A DNA stretch of 42,440 bases from Nocardia sp. BSTN01. Lineage in GTDB: Bacteria > Actinomycetota > Actinomycetes > Mycobacteriales > Mycobacteriaceae. A program made the position numbers and the translations under genes. The stretch spans positions 1 to 42,440 of the forward strand of contig NZ_JADKYP010000055.1 of the NCBI RefSeq assembly GCF_015354405.1, read 5' to 3'. Positions 34,969-42,440 of the stretch are shown one piece after another (the stretch's first letter is position 1; each line of letters starts with the position of its first letter). The notes below the pieces were generated by a model, which searched no databases, was not told the origin of the DNA, and was given only the letters and a program-made list of their open reading frames with translations.

Positions 34969-35352
34969 TCAGTTCGTGCTCGCGTGCATTTCCCAGATCA
35001 GCACCTCGCTCGGCGTCACGGCCGTGATGCGGTGCCCGCCGGTGCTCGTGGTACGGACCGCGTCACCGGCGGACAGGGTGGCCTGCCCGTCGGCCGTGCC
35101 CTCGAAGACGACGGATCCGCGGGCGAGGAAGATGTGGCCGAACGGCGCCTCCGGTACCAGGACCGCACGACCCGGGTCCAGGCGCGCGACATGGAAGGCC
35201 GCGTAGCGGTTGCCGAGGGTGATCGCCGTCTCGCCGCGATGCCGGGGGATTCCGGATGCGACGGTGACCAACTCGTTCGCGGATAATCCCGGGCGGGCAC
35301 GATCGCGCCGGGACCTGTGCGGCGGGCGGTATGCTCGCCCGACCGTTCCCAT
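34969..35352 (-). CDS. Small cupin (pirin carboxy-terminal-domain-like) protein
   Basis: 127 residues from ATG 35352. The sequence (LGNRYAAFHVARLDPGRAVLVPEAPFGHIFLARGSVVFEGTADGQATLSAGDAVRTTS...PSEVLIWEMHAS) matches the second cupin half of YhhW-type pirin proteins, including the final EVLIWEM strand. The metal-binding first cupin of pirin is missing, so it is a solo domain, not a full pirin. There is no close ribosome site. It is divergent from the XRE-DUF5753 regulator with 51 bases between starts, suggesting shared control. The frame runs far upstream without a stop, but only this end has cupin character. Confidence 0.75.
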   Translation of the reverse strand: MGTVGRAYRPPHRSRRDRARPGLSANELVTVASGIPRHRGETAITLGNRYAAFHVARLDPGRAVLVPEAPFGHIFLARGSVVFEGTADGQATLSAGDAVRTTSTGGHRITAVTPSEVLIWEMHASTN

Positions 35353-35403
35353 ATCCGTGGAACGTGCTCCAGCGTCCCGAATCTCACAAGGAGTACGCGC
35401 GCG

Positions 35404-36267
35404 ATGGCAGGTAAACGCACGGTGCTGACGGTTCAGCTGCGGCGGCTCGCCGCACTGCTGTCGGAGATGCGTGAGCAGGCGGGGATCAGCAAGGAGGTGG
35501 TCAGCGCCCGCACCGGCATCAACGTCACCACGCTCTACCGGATCGAAACCGCGCAGGCGCGCCCGCAGCGACGCACCCTCACCGCGATGCTCGACCTGTA
35601 CGGCATCGGCGAACCACAGCGCTCCGACGCGGTGCAGTTGCTGATGGAGGCGCAGAAGCCGGGCATGTCGCGTCCGTTCGAGGCGGCCGTCTCGGAGGTC
35701 TACGCCGCCTACATCAACTTCGAGACCGAGGCGCTGTCGGCACGACTGTTCCAGACCTCGTTCATCCCCGGCCTGCTGCAGACCGAGCGCTACGCGTGGG
35801 CCGTCCTGGACACCGCGATGCCGAAGGTAGAGACCTCGGTGATCGAACAGCGCCTGCGGGCACGGGTGGAGCGCTCCAAGGTGCTGAGCCGCGACGGGAA
35901 TCCGCTGGAGTTGTGGGTGGTCCTCGACGAGGCCGCGATCCGCCGGGTGGTCGGCGGGCCGGAGGTGATGCGCGAACAGTTGCTGCGCCTCACCGAGGAC
36001 ACCGACAAGCGCAATGTCATCCTGCAGGTGCTGCCGTTCGGCGCGGGTGCGCATCCGGCGATGGTCGGCTCCTTCGTCGTCCTCGACTTCCCGGATCCGG
36101 CCGACCCCGAACTGGTCTACGTCGAAGGGATCGCCGGCGACGATATCGTCGAGGGCCACAACGAGATTCGGCGCTTCGGCGTGATGTTCGACCAACTGCG
36201 CGCGATGGCATTGAGTCCGCGCGATTCCGCGGAGATGATCAACGAGATCGCCGACGGCCTGCGCTGA
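35404..36267 (+). CDS. XRE-family regulator with DUF5753 domain
   Basis: 287 residues, ATG at 35404 with AAGGAG ten bases upstream. Residues about 10-65 are a helix-turn-helix (LSEMREQAGISKEVVSARTGINVTTLYRIETAQARP). DUF5753 follows (about 95-280): IPGLLQTERYAWAVLD, RQ-like RLRARVERSKVL, VLDEAAIRRVVGG, VILQVLPFGAGAHPAMVGSFVVLDF, and VYVEGIAGDDIVE. In Streptomyces such proteins (Scr1-like) usually neighbour a DUF397 protein; here there is none, and the divergent neighbour is a cupin. It probably binds the intervening 51 bases, where TGGA-N6-TCCA (35358-35371) is a weak half-site pair. Confidence 0.93.
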   Translation: MAGKRTVLTVQLRRLAALLSEMREQAGISKEVVSARTGINVTTLYRIETAQARPQRRTLTAMLDLYGIGEPQRSDAVQLLMEAQKPGMSRPFEAAVSEVYAAYINFETEALSARLFQTSFIPGLLQTERYAWAVLDTAMPKVETSVIEQRLRARVERSKVLSRDGNPLELWVVLDEAAIRRVVGGPEVMREQLLRLTEDTDKRNVILQVLPFGAGAHPAMVGSFVVLDFPDPADPELVYVEGIAGDDIVEGHNEIRRFGVMFDQLRAMALSPRDSAEMINEIADGLR

Positions 36268-36287
36268 GCGACGCCGCGCGGCACCGC

Positions 36288-37109
36288 TCACTGCCGGCTG
36301 GCACGCCGGAATCCGACCGCCGCCGGCACCGCGAACACGACCATCGCACCCACCGACCATCCCACCGTCGCCCACAGCGGCCCGCGCGCGGGCTCGCCGA
36401 GTGCCAGCGCACGCATCGAGTCGATCGCCGTGGACATCGGCTGATGAGCCACGATCGGCTGCGCCCAGCCGGGATAGGCGGCCAGCGGGACGAATCCGGT
36501 GCTGAAGAACATCAGCAGCGAGGATCCGAGCGAAATGGCCTCCACCACGAACGTTTTCGCCGAGAACACCGCCACCGCCGTCACCATGGTGGCGAATCCG
36601 ATCCCGTAGAGCAGCGGCACCCCGAGCACCGCGAGCGCGGCGGCGGGACGGTGGAACCGGAAACCGAGCGCCATGCCCACCGCGAACAGCACCACCGTGC
36701 AGAGCACGATCCGGGCGACCTCGGCGAGCAGCCGCGACAGCAACCCCGAGGCGCGATGGACCGGCAGCGCCCAGAAGCGGCCCAGCAGGCCCGCATCGCG
36801 TTCGCGGCCCAGCGTCACCGCCCCGGCCAGCGATCCCGACATCACCGACACCACGGTCACCATCGGCACCGAACCGTAGAGCGCGTCGACCCCCGAGAAC
36901 GACGAGATCTGCCGTCCGAGCACCGTATTCAGCATCACCAGCAGCAGCGCCGGGAACACCAGGATCTGTGCCGTCGTGAGCGGATCGCGGCGCCAGCGCC
37001 GCAACAACCGGCCGGTCTGCACCAGGGTCTGCGGCGGCAGATACCGCCAGCGCTCGGTATCCACGTGCACGGTCGCCAGTTCGCGCACCGCGGTGTCCGC
37101 CCCCGTCAT
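36288..37109 (-). CDS. ABC-2 type transporter permease (DrrB/DrrC-like), second of a pair
   Basis: 273 residues with six hydrophobic segments (ILVFPALLLVMLNTVLG, VPMVTVVSVMSGSLAGAV, LLAEVARIVLCTVVLFAVGMALGF, LLYGIGFATMVTAVAVF, SLLMFFSTGFVPLAAYPGW, VGWSVGAMVVFAVPAAVGF). The GRERDAGLLGRFWALPVHR loop is typical of ABC-2 exporters for lipids or drugs (DrrB/C, 273-290 residues). Its ATG overlaps the stop of the first permease in an ATGA, so the two are coupled and probably form a heterodimer. No ATPase is in the window near them. Confidence 0.92.
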   Translation of the reverse strand: MTGADTAVRELATVHVDTERWRYLPPQTLVQTGRLLRRWRRDPLTTAQILVFPALLLVMLNTVLGRQISSFSGVDALYGSVPMVTVVSVMSGSLAGAVTLGRERDAGLLGRFWALPVHRASGLLSRLLAEVARIVLCTVVLFAVGMALGFRFHRPAAALAVLGVPLLYGIGFATMVTAVAVFSAKTFVVEAISLGSSLLMFFSTGFVPLAAYPGWAQPIVAHQPMSTAIDSMRALALGEPARGPLWATVGWSVGAMVVFAVPAAVGFRRASRQ

Positions 37110-37939
37110 CGCTGCCGCCGCACGGCCAGCACCACCGACCCGCCGCCGAAGACCAGCAGCCCGGCCACCGTCCACACCACCCCCGGCCCGATGGTCGACC
37201 GGTCCACCGCCGTCGCGAAACCCGGCTTGTCACCGGCGAGTGCCCGCATCGCGTCGACGAACTGCGACACCGGCTGATTCCGCGCGAAACCCTGAATCCA
37301 CGGCGGGAATTGGGAGGCCGGCGCGAACCCGGTGGACACCATGCCGAGAATCAATTGCGGCAGCATCAGCACCTGGGTGGTCGCCTCCGGCGATTTCGAC
37401 AGCGCACCCAGCAGATCACCGAACAGTCCCAGCATCACCCCGACCGACACCGAGAACAAGACGAAACCCACGGTCTCCCAGGGACTTCCGCCGAACCGGA
37501 AGCCGATCACGTGCGCGGCCAGCAGCGCCGCGGCCAATGCGATCACGATGCGGTATCCGGTGGCGGCGGTGCGGGCCATCAGCGGCGCGATCGGCGGAAT
37601 CGGCATGGTCGCCAGCCGGGCATCGAGACCGTCGCGGGCATCGACCGCCGCGCGGAGCGCCGCCGCGGTCGCACAGAACGACACCGCCTGCATGACGATC
37701 ATCGGCATCAGGAACTGGGCGTAGCTGCTCGCCCCGTGCCCGGCGAAACTCATCACCCGATTCAGCGGGACGTAGAACCCCAGGGTGAACACCGTCGGCG
37801 CCAGCACCGCCGTCAACACCTCGCCGTTGCGCAGCGACGGCCGGATCTGGCGCCGGGTGAGCACCCAGCACGGCAGCCACCAGCCCCGCAGCACGGCATG
37901 CGCGCCCCGCCGCGGCATCGCCTGGATTCGCACGGTCAT
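37106..37939 (-). CDS. ABC-2 type transporter permease (DrrB/DrrC-like), first of a pair
   Basis: 277 residues from ATG 37939, with GCGGAGCAGG just upstream; a GTG six codons earlier overlaps that site. Six membrane segments (VFTLGFYVPLNRVM, FLMPMIVMQAVSFCATAAALR, IVIALAAALLAAHVIGF, VGFVLFSVSVGVMLGLFGDLL, LMLPQLILGMVSTGFAP, VVWTVAGLLVFGGGSVVLAV), and the loop AVDARDGLDARLATMPIPPIAPLMAR characteristic of ABC-2 permeases. Together with the next gene it should form the membrane part of an exporter. The usual DrrA-like ATPase gene is absent: the next gene upstream on the other strand is the nitrobindin-like gene. Confidence 0.92.
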   Translation of the reverse strand: MTVRIQAMPRRGAHAVLRGWWLPCWVLTRRQIRPSLRNGEVLTAVLAPTVFTLGFYVPLNRVMSFAGHGASSYAQFLMPMIVMQAVSFCATAAALRAAVDARDGLDARLATMPIPPIAPLMARTAATGYRIVIALAAALLAAHVIGFRFGGSPWETVGFVLFSVSVGVMLGLFGDLLGALSKSPEATTQVLMLPQLILGMVSTGFAPASQFPPWIQGFARNQPVSQFVDAMRALAGDKPGFATAVDRSTIGPGVVWTVAGLLVFGGGSVVLAVRRQR

Positions 37940-38131
37940 CGCCTGCTCCGCTCGCACCCGGTCGGCATCCGTCCATCACACCAGACCAGGGCCCGCCGCG
38001 GCGCGATCTCCGCGCAAGCGAGGTCCGATTCGCGATGTATGTCGCGACCTACCGGCCCTCGTCCCGGACGAACCGGACGGGGCGGCGTGGTCCTCCCACC
38101 CTCGGCGGCGCGGGGAACTAAGCTGTGCGCC

Positions 38132-38638
38132 GTGCTCGAACCCCAGCCCGCCGTCGCGCCCCATCCGGATATCGCCCATCTGGCTCCGCTGCTGGGCACC
38201 TGGCGGGGCTCCGGCCACGGGGAGTACCCGACCATCGAGCCGTTCGACTATCACGAGGAAATCCGGTTCGGCCACGTCGGCCGGCCGTTCCTCACCTATC
38301 GGCAGCGCACCCGCCACGCCGGTGACGGCCGCTCGCTGCACGCCGAGACCGGCTATCTGCGCTCGATCGGCGCGGACCGGGTCGAGCTGATCCTCGCCCA
38401 CCCCACCGGGATCACCGAGATCTGCGAAGGGCGGATCGCCGTCGCCGAGGACGGGCTGCGGCTCGAACTCGATTCCACGCATATCGGCACCTCCGGTACG
38501 GCGAAATCGGTCACCGCGCTGGGCCGCTCGATCCATCTGTCCGGGGACACGATCGACTACACGCTGCGGATGGCGGCCGTCGGGCAACCGAAGCAACACC
38601 ATCTGTCGGCCAGCTTGCACCGCGCTGAACAGAATTAA
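38132..38638 (+). CDS. Nitrobindin-like heme-binding beta-barrel protein (FABP-like)
   Basis: 168 residues from GTG 38132. The family start pattern HLAPLLGTWRGSGHGEYPTI (GxWxGxGxG with the aromatic and His environment) and closing SASLHRAEQN (with a His in LHR) are characteristic of bacterial nitrobindins (formerly DUF1794), ten-stranded barrels that bind ferric heme through a His near the end and may sense or isomerise peroxynitrite/NO. Between them: FDYHEEIRFGHVGRPFLTYRQRT and HAETGYLRS. The proximal His in the carboxy-terminal QHHLSASLH segment supports heme binding. Confidence 0.92.
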   Translation: MLEPQPAVAPHPDIAHLAPLLGTWRGSGHGEYPTIEPFDYHEEIRFGHVGRPFLTYRQRTRHAGDGRSLHAETGYLRSIGADRVELILAHPTGITEICEGRIAVAEDGLRLELDSTHIGTSGTAKSVTALGRSIHLSGDTIDYTLRMAAVGQPKQHHLSASLHRAEQN

Positions 38639-38806
38639 AAATTGAAGGCGTAACCAGGCTTTTCATGGCCTTTTCCGCTGCGCGTTCCGGCACAGGGGGT
38701 TGTCGGCGCGCGGTTCGCCGGTTTACGGTTTTCCAGGTCGGCTAATAGTCGGCGAACCCGATGGTTCGATGCCAGTGGCTCTCACTCACCGACAAGGGAG
38801 AAGACC

Positions 38807-38962
38807 ATGAAGCGTTCGACGCTCACGCTGATCACCGCGGGGATGATCCTCGCCGGGACCGGGGCCGTGGAGATTCTGGGAGACGGTTCGGCCGGGGCGT
38901 CACCCCCGACCGAGCACGCGACCTCGGCCACCGTCGGTGGAACGGAGGTGCAGGGACAATAA
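38807..38962 (+). CDS. 51-residue secreted peptide
   Basis: ATG at 38807 with AAGGGAG six bases upstream; ends TAA at 38960-38962. It begins MKRSTLTLITAGMILAGTGA, a Sec signal peptide likely cleaved after AGA near residue 32, leaving a mature peptide of about 19-20 residues (SPPTEH...). No homology recognised. A strong hairpin terminator follows within 32 bases, which supports a real transcript. Could be a signal-type or wall-associated peptide; function unknown. Confidence 0.65.
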   Translation: MKRSTLTLITAGMILAGTGAVEILGDGSAGASPPTEHATSATVGGTEVQGQ

Positions 38963-38993
38963 ACGCCACCCGAACTACACAGCTTTCACCCCC

Positions 38994-39022
38994 GTGACCG
39001 GACGCGCCGAGCGTCCGGTCAC
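38994..39022. terminator. 12-base-pair perfect hairpin, bidirectional terminator
   Basis: GTGACCGGACGC at 38994-39005 and GCGTCCGGTCAC at 39011-39022 pair perfectly with a 5-base loop (gccga), followed on the plus strand by gattgtttc. It separates the small peptide gene (plus) from the end of the penicillin-binding gene (minus) and can end both transcripts. Confidence 0.88.
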
Positions 39023-39029
39023 GATTGTT

Positions 39030-40850
39030 TCAGGCACTCCCCGGCGGCAGAGCCGCCAGCATATCCCTGGTCACCGCGACCGCGTTGTCGGAACTTCCGC
39101 CCCGCACCAGCAGGGTGGCCCACGCCAGATCCCCGCGATAGCCGATGAACCACGAATGCGAGCCGCCGTCGACCTCCGCCTCACCGGTCTTGCCGAACAC
39201 CTCGCCCTGGTCGGCGATCCGCTCGGCCGTACCGCCGGTGACCACCTTGCGCATCATCGCCTGCAACCCCTGCACCACCTGCGGCGACAGGCTCGGCCGA
39301 TCGCCGTGCACGGCCGTCTCGTGCCCGGAGATCAGATACGGCGTCGGGGCCGATCCGTGCGCGACCGTCGCCGCCACCAGCGCCATGCCGAACGGGCTGA
39401 CCACCACCTTGCCCTGGCCGATCCCGTCCTCGGTGCGGACCACCTCGTCGTCGGCACGCGGCACCGAACCGGACACGGTCGGCAACCCGGCCACGGTGTA
39501 GTCCGGACCCACCCCCATCCGCGCGGCCGCGTCGGTCAGTGCCGTCCCCGGCAGTTCGCTGGCCAATTTCGCGAAGGCGGTATTGCAGGAACGCTCGTAC
39601 GCCGTCGACATCGGCACATCGCCGAGAGAGAACTCGTCGTAGTTCGGAATCGTGCGCTCCCCCACCACGATTCGGCTCGGGCACGGTACGACGGTATCCG
39701 GGTTCGCGATGTCGGCGGTCATCGCGGCGGCGGCGGTGACGGTCTTGAAGGTGGAGCCCGGCGGATACAACCCGATGGTCGCGACCGGACCGTCGGTGTC
39801 AGCGGCCTCGTTCTGCGCCACCGCGAGGATCGCTCCGGTGGAGGGCTGGATCACCACCATCATGGTCTGCTCGCGGCGCGGGTCGACGGCCCGCTGCGCG
39901 GCGTTCTGCACGGTGCGGTCGATACTCAGCGAGAACGACGGCGCCGGTTGCGGCGCAACCTCTTTCAGCACATCGGTGTCGACGCCGTCGGCATTCACGG
40001 TGACCACGCTCCAGCCGGCCTTGCCGTCGACCTCGTCGATGACGGTCTTGCGGATCTGGGTCATCAGATCGGGCGCGAAATGCCGGTCGGTCGGGATGAG
40101 GTCCCACTGCCGGTCGGTCGTCACCCCCGGCAGGCCCAGCAGCTGTCCGCTGACCTGATCGAATTCCCAGTCGCTCAGGCCCAGGACCAGGGCGGGACCG
40201 CGTTGTTTCCGGGCCGCGGCCAGGACCGCGTCGGTGGTCACGGTGTCGTCGAACTGCTTCAGCGCGGCCGACAGCGCACCGGCCACATAGCCCGGGTCCG
40301 GGGCGTCGGACACCGTGAACGAGATCCGGTGCACCACACCCGGAACCAGCACGTCGCTGCCGGATCGTTCGTTGACCCGGGCGCGCGGCGCCGGGGTGGT
40401 GCGCAGATGCAGACTCTGGGTGTCACCCAATTTCGGGTGGATGTCGGAAGCGCTCCAGCGCACCTTCCACTGCCCGCCGCTGCGGCCCATCTGCAACTGC
40501 CCGGAGTAGGACCAGACGCGGTCCTTCGGCAGCGTCCACTCGTAGGTGTAGTCGACGGTGGCGGTGTCGCCGGTGACGCGCGCGGATCCGGTGTGTGCGG
40601 TCAGGTGCTGTGCCTGCAGGTTCTGCCACGCCGAAGCCAGTGCCGCCGAGGCCTTCTCGGGCTGCGTGGTCAGATCGGCGGCGTCCGCCGGATCCTGCCG
40701 GGCGAAGGCGGCCAGAAAGGAGTCGGCGGCGGCGACCGGCCCCTGCGGTCCGGACGAACACGCGCCCGCCGTCATCACCACGGCGGCGGCCGCACTCAGC
40801 ACCAGCGCGCGGGGCGCCCACGCGCGCGGCGCACATCTCGACTTCGACAT
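39030..40850 (-). CDS. Penicillin-binding lipoprotein (transpeptidase with NTF2-like domain)
   Basis: 606 residues from ATG 40850. The first 33 residues form a lipoprotein signal ending TAGAC. Next is an NTF2-like MecA_N domain (DSFLAAFARQDPADAADLT...), the PBP dimer-type region, and the transpeptidase: SxxK in PGSTFK near 365, SxN in RSCNTAF near 420 and KTG in FGKTGEAE near 553. It cross-links peptidoglycan outside the membrane. The gene matches M. tuberculosis Rv2864c, whose neighbours are also GNAT and ispG. GTG 40856 is an alternative start. Confidence 0.94.
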   Translation of the reverse strand: MSKSRCAPRAWAPRALVLSAAAAVVMTAGACSSGPQGPVAAADSFLAAFARQDPADAADLTTQPEKASAALASAWQNLQAQHLTAHTGSARVTGDTATVDYTYEWTLPKDRVWSYSGQLQMGRSGGQWKVRWSASDIHPKLGDTQSLHLRTTPAPRARVNERSGSDVLVPGVVHRISFTVSDAPDPGYVAGALSAALKQFDDTVTTDAVLAAARKQRGPALVLGLSDWEFDQVSGQLLGLPGVTTDRQWDLIPTDRHFAPDLMTQIRKTVIDEVDGKAGWSVVTVNADGVDTDVLKEVAPQPAPSFSLSIDRTVQNAAQRAVDPRREQTMMVVIQPSTGAILAVAQNEAADTDGPVATIGLYPPGSTFKTVTAAAAMTADIANPDTVVPCPSRIVVGERTIPNYDEFSLGDVPMSTAYERSCNTAFAKLASELPGTALTDAAARMGVGPDYTVAGLPTVSGSVPRADDEVVRTEDGIGQGKVVVSPFGMALVAATVAHGSAPTPYLISGHETAVHGDRPSLSPQVVQGLQAMMRKVVTGGTAERIADQGEVFGKTGEAEVDGGSHSWFIGYRGDLAWATLLVRGGSSDNAVAVTRDMLAALPPGSA

Positions 40851-40930
40851 CGCCACCGATGGTAGCCAGCCGGTCGCTGGTAACCGTTGCGACACACTGG
40901 TTTTGCCCCGTGCGCGATCGAACGGGGAGT

Positions 40931-41872
40931 TCAGTCCACGAGGATCGTCGCGAATGTCGCGACCTGATGGAAGCCGACCTTGGCGTAGGCGCGGCGGGCG
41001 ACCTCGTTGTAGGAGTTCACGTACAGGCTCGCGGTCCGCCCCGCCGCGACCACCGCATCGGCGACCGCGGCCGTCCCGGCGGTGCCCAGGCCGCGCCCGC
41101 GCCACTGCGGATGTACCCAGACGCCCTGGATCTGGCCGGTCCGCCGCGACATCGCCCCGACCTCGGCCTTGTAGACGACCTCACCGTCCTCGAAGCGCGC
41201 CCAGGCACGGCCGGCTTCGATGAGGCTCGCGACGCGCCGCCGGTATCCGCGACCACCGTCACCGGCCCGCGGATCGACGCCGATCTCCTCGGTGAACATG
41301 GCGACCGCGGCGACCAGATACCGTTCCAGCTCGTCACCGCGTACGCGGCGCACCCTCGGATCGGGAACGGCCCGCGCGCGGCCGTCGAGGGCCAGCAGCG
41401 GCTGATCGGCGCGGATCTCGCGCGGCGGACCCCACCGCTGCTCCAGCGTCTCCCACAGCGGCAACGCCAATTCCTGGCGGCCCACCACCGAGGAGCACAC
41501 CCGCGGCCAGCGGGCCGCGCGGTCGGCGAAGGCCCGCATATCGTCGGTCGTCCCGCGCAGCGGCACCAGATTGGCGCCGGAGAAACACAGCGAATCCGCC
41601 GGGGTGCCCCGCGTCCACAGTTCCCCACCGCCGCGATTGTCCAGACCGTATTCCTGCAGGCGCGCGGCGACCATGCACCCGGCCACCGGATCGGTGTCCA
41701 GCACTTCCAGCACCTGCGCCAGATCGCGATCCGCGAGCTGACGAGCACCGGAAATCCGTGACCGGCGCGACGGTTCCAGCACACTCCGCACGCTCCCAGC
41801 CTGCCATGAACGCCGCCTGCGTGCGGGGGCTTTGCTCGGCTCCAAGGACAGAATGCGGCCGGCGCGCGACAC
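40931..41872 (-). CDS. DUF4081/GNAT acetyltransferase (Rv2867c-like)
   Basis: 313 residues from GTG 41872, which has GGGGAG six bases upstream; a GTG two codons earlier touches that site, and a later GTG would drop 29 mostly basic residues with no clear role. The amino half (DPVAGCMVAARLQEYGLDNRGGGELWT, then RPRVCSSVVGRQELAL-type) is DUF4081. The carboxy half is GNAT, with the acetyl-CoA loop VHPQWRGRGLGTAGTAAV and YVNSYNEVARRAYAKVGF. Substrate unknown; it lies just downstream of ispG with 27 bases between, as in mycobacteria. Confidence 0.92.
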   Translation of the reverse strand: MSRAGRILSLEPSKAPARRRRSWQAGSVRSVLEPSRRSRISGARQLADRDLAQVLEVLDTDPVAGCMVAARLQEYGLDNRGGGELWTRGTPADSLCFSGANLVPLRGTTDDMRAFADRAARWPRVCSSVVGRQELALPLWETLEQRWGPPREIRADQPLLALDGRARAVPDPRVRRVRGDELERYLVAAVAMFTEEIGVDPRAGDGGRGYRRRVASLIEAGRAWARFEDGEVVYKAEVGAMSRRTGQIQGVWVHPQWRGRGLGTAGTAAVADAVVAAGRTASLYVNSYNEVARRAYAKVGFHQVATFATILVD

Positions 41873-41899
41873 GCCCACTCCCCTATCCGCGTCCGGCGA

Positions 41900-42440
41900 T
41901 CAACCGACGGTGACGACGGGCTCGCCGGTTTCGGCGTCGGTACCCATCTCGTCGGCGATGCGCATGGCCTCTTCGATCAGCGTCTCCACGATCTGATGTT
42001 CGGGCACGGTCTTGACGACCTCGCCCTTCACGAAGATCTGGCCCTTGCCGTTGCCGGAGGCGACACCGAGATCGGCCTCGCGCGCCTCACCCGGACCATT
42101 GACCACACAACCCATCACCGCCACCCGCAGCGGCACCTCGAGACCTTCCAGACCCGCGGTGACCTCGTCGGCGAGGGTGTAGACATCGACCTGCGCACGT
42201 CCGCAGGAGGGGCAGGACACGATCTCGAGTTTGCGCGGCCGCAGATTCAGCGACTGCAGGATCTGCCCACCGACCTTGACCTCCTCGGCGGGCGGCGCGG
42301 ACAACGAGACCCGGATGGTGTCGCCGATGCCCTCGCTGAGCAGGGCGCCGAAGGCCACCGCCGATTTGATCGTGCCCTGGAAGGCCGGTCCGGCCTCGGT
42401 GACGCCCAGGTGCAGCGGGTAGTCGCACTGCGCGGCCAGC
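41900..42440 (-). CDS. ispG: 4-hydroxy-3-methylbut-2-enyl diphosphate synthase, 5' part outside window
   Basis: Carboxy-terminal 179 residues only; the gene runs past base 42440. IspG (GcpE) makes HMBPP in the non-mevalonate isoprenoid route using a [4Fe-4S] cluster. The cluster cysteines are visible in [11 protein letters not shown] and [44 protein letters not shown] is the family's TIM-barrel segment. The gene order ispG-GNAT-PBP matches Rv2868c-Rv2864c. In mycobacteria rip1 and dxr lie further upstream; whether that holds here is outside the window. Confidence 0.97.
   Translation of the reverse strand, partial: LAAQCDYPLHLGVTEAGPAFQGTIKSAVAFGALLSEGIGDTIRVSLSAPPAEEVKVGGQILQSLNLRPRKLEIVSCPSCGRAQVDVYTLADEVTAGLEGLEVPLRVAVMGCVVNGPGEAREADLGVASGNGKGQIFVKGEVVKTVPEHQIVETLIEEAMRIADEMGTDAETGEPVVTVG

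Noticed and set aside
35353-37233. Continuous minus-strand frame upstream of the cupin, which would make a 754-residue protein
   Set aside because: It runs antisense through the XRE-DUF5753 gene and out of frame through the permease; no homology until the cupin part.

Overview
The window is very GC-rich actinobacterial DNA, most likely Nocardia or a close relative in the Mycobacteriales. Evidence: GTG/TTG starts are frequent; the IF-2 amino terminus is Pro/Arg/Gly-rich; there are LGFP-repeat, DUF5753 and DUF4254 proteins; and from memory of the M. tuberculosis H37Rv map the gene order follows the Rv2839c-Rv2868c block (infB, ylxR, nusA, rimP, DUF4439 pair, proS, efpA, cysG, cobB, cobO, Mg-chelatase-like gene, GNAT, mqo, alpha/beta hydrolase, map, lipoprotein PBP, GNAT, ispG). 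The genus is inferred, not proven.

Layout. 1-3919 (minus): rimP-nusA-ylxR-infB translation/transcription operon, infB cut by the window edge. 4322-5857 (plus): Tat-lipoprotein plus DUF4439 ferritin-like pair, then a small secreted Ig-like protein. 5922-10945: proS (minus), divergent yaaA, a membrane-anchored solute-binding-like protein with a cytoplasmic helical domain, and an ankyrin protein. 10965-13817 (minus): EfpA-type drug exporter and CysG/CobA. 13888-20792 is an accessory block absent from the remembered mycobacterial order: LGFP protein, PPOX protein, secreted hydrolase, DoxX-like membrane protein, a kinase-like plus uncharacterised protein pair behind a KstR-like operator, and a second Ig-like protein. 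20846-26692 (minus): purN, chelatase-like AAA/VWA protein, cobO, cobB, a degenerate copy of the cobB 3' end, and cobE. 26761-31451: EI24 membrane protein, ElaA-type GNAT, mqo, and two alpha/beta-hydrolase-fold proteins. 31620-34581 (minus): cobQ coupled to map, and DUF4254 behind a tiny upstream frame. 34969-37939: solo cupin divergent from an XRE-DUF5753 regulator, then two ABC-2 permeases with no ATPase. 38132-42440: nitrobindin-like protein, a 51-residue secreted peptide, penicillin-binding lipoprotein, GNAT, and ispG cut by the window edge.

How the genes work together. The strongest theme is tetrapyrrole/cobalamin synthesis: cysG (uroporphyrinogen to precorrin-2/sirohydrochlorin), cobE, cobB, cobO, the chelatase-like protein and cobQ are spread over about 20 kb in three blocks. 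The rest is housekeeping (IF-2, NusA, RimP, ProRS, MetAP, Mqo, IspG) and envelope genes. I saw no tRNA, rRNA, CRISPR array, insertion sequence, phage gene or cobalamin riboswitch. The least explained parts are the protein at 8715-10481, the kinase/uncharacterised pair at 17846-20121, the cobB remnant, and the regulator/cupin/permease cluster.
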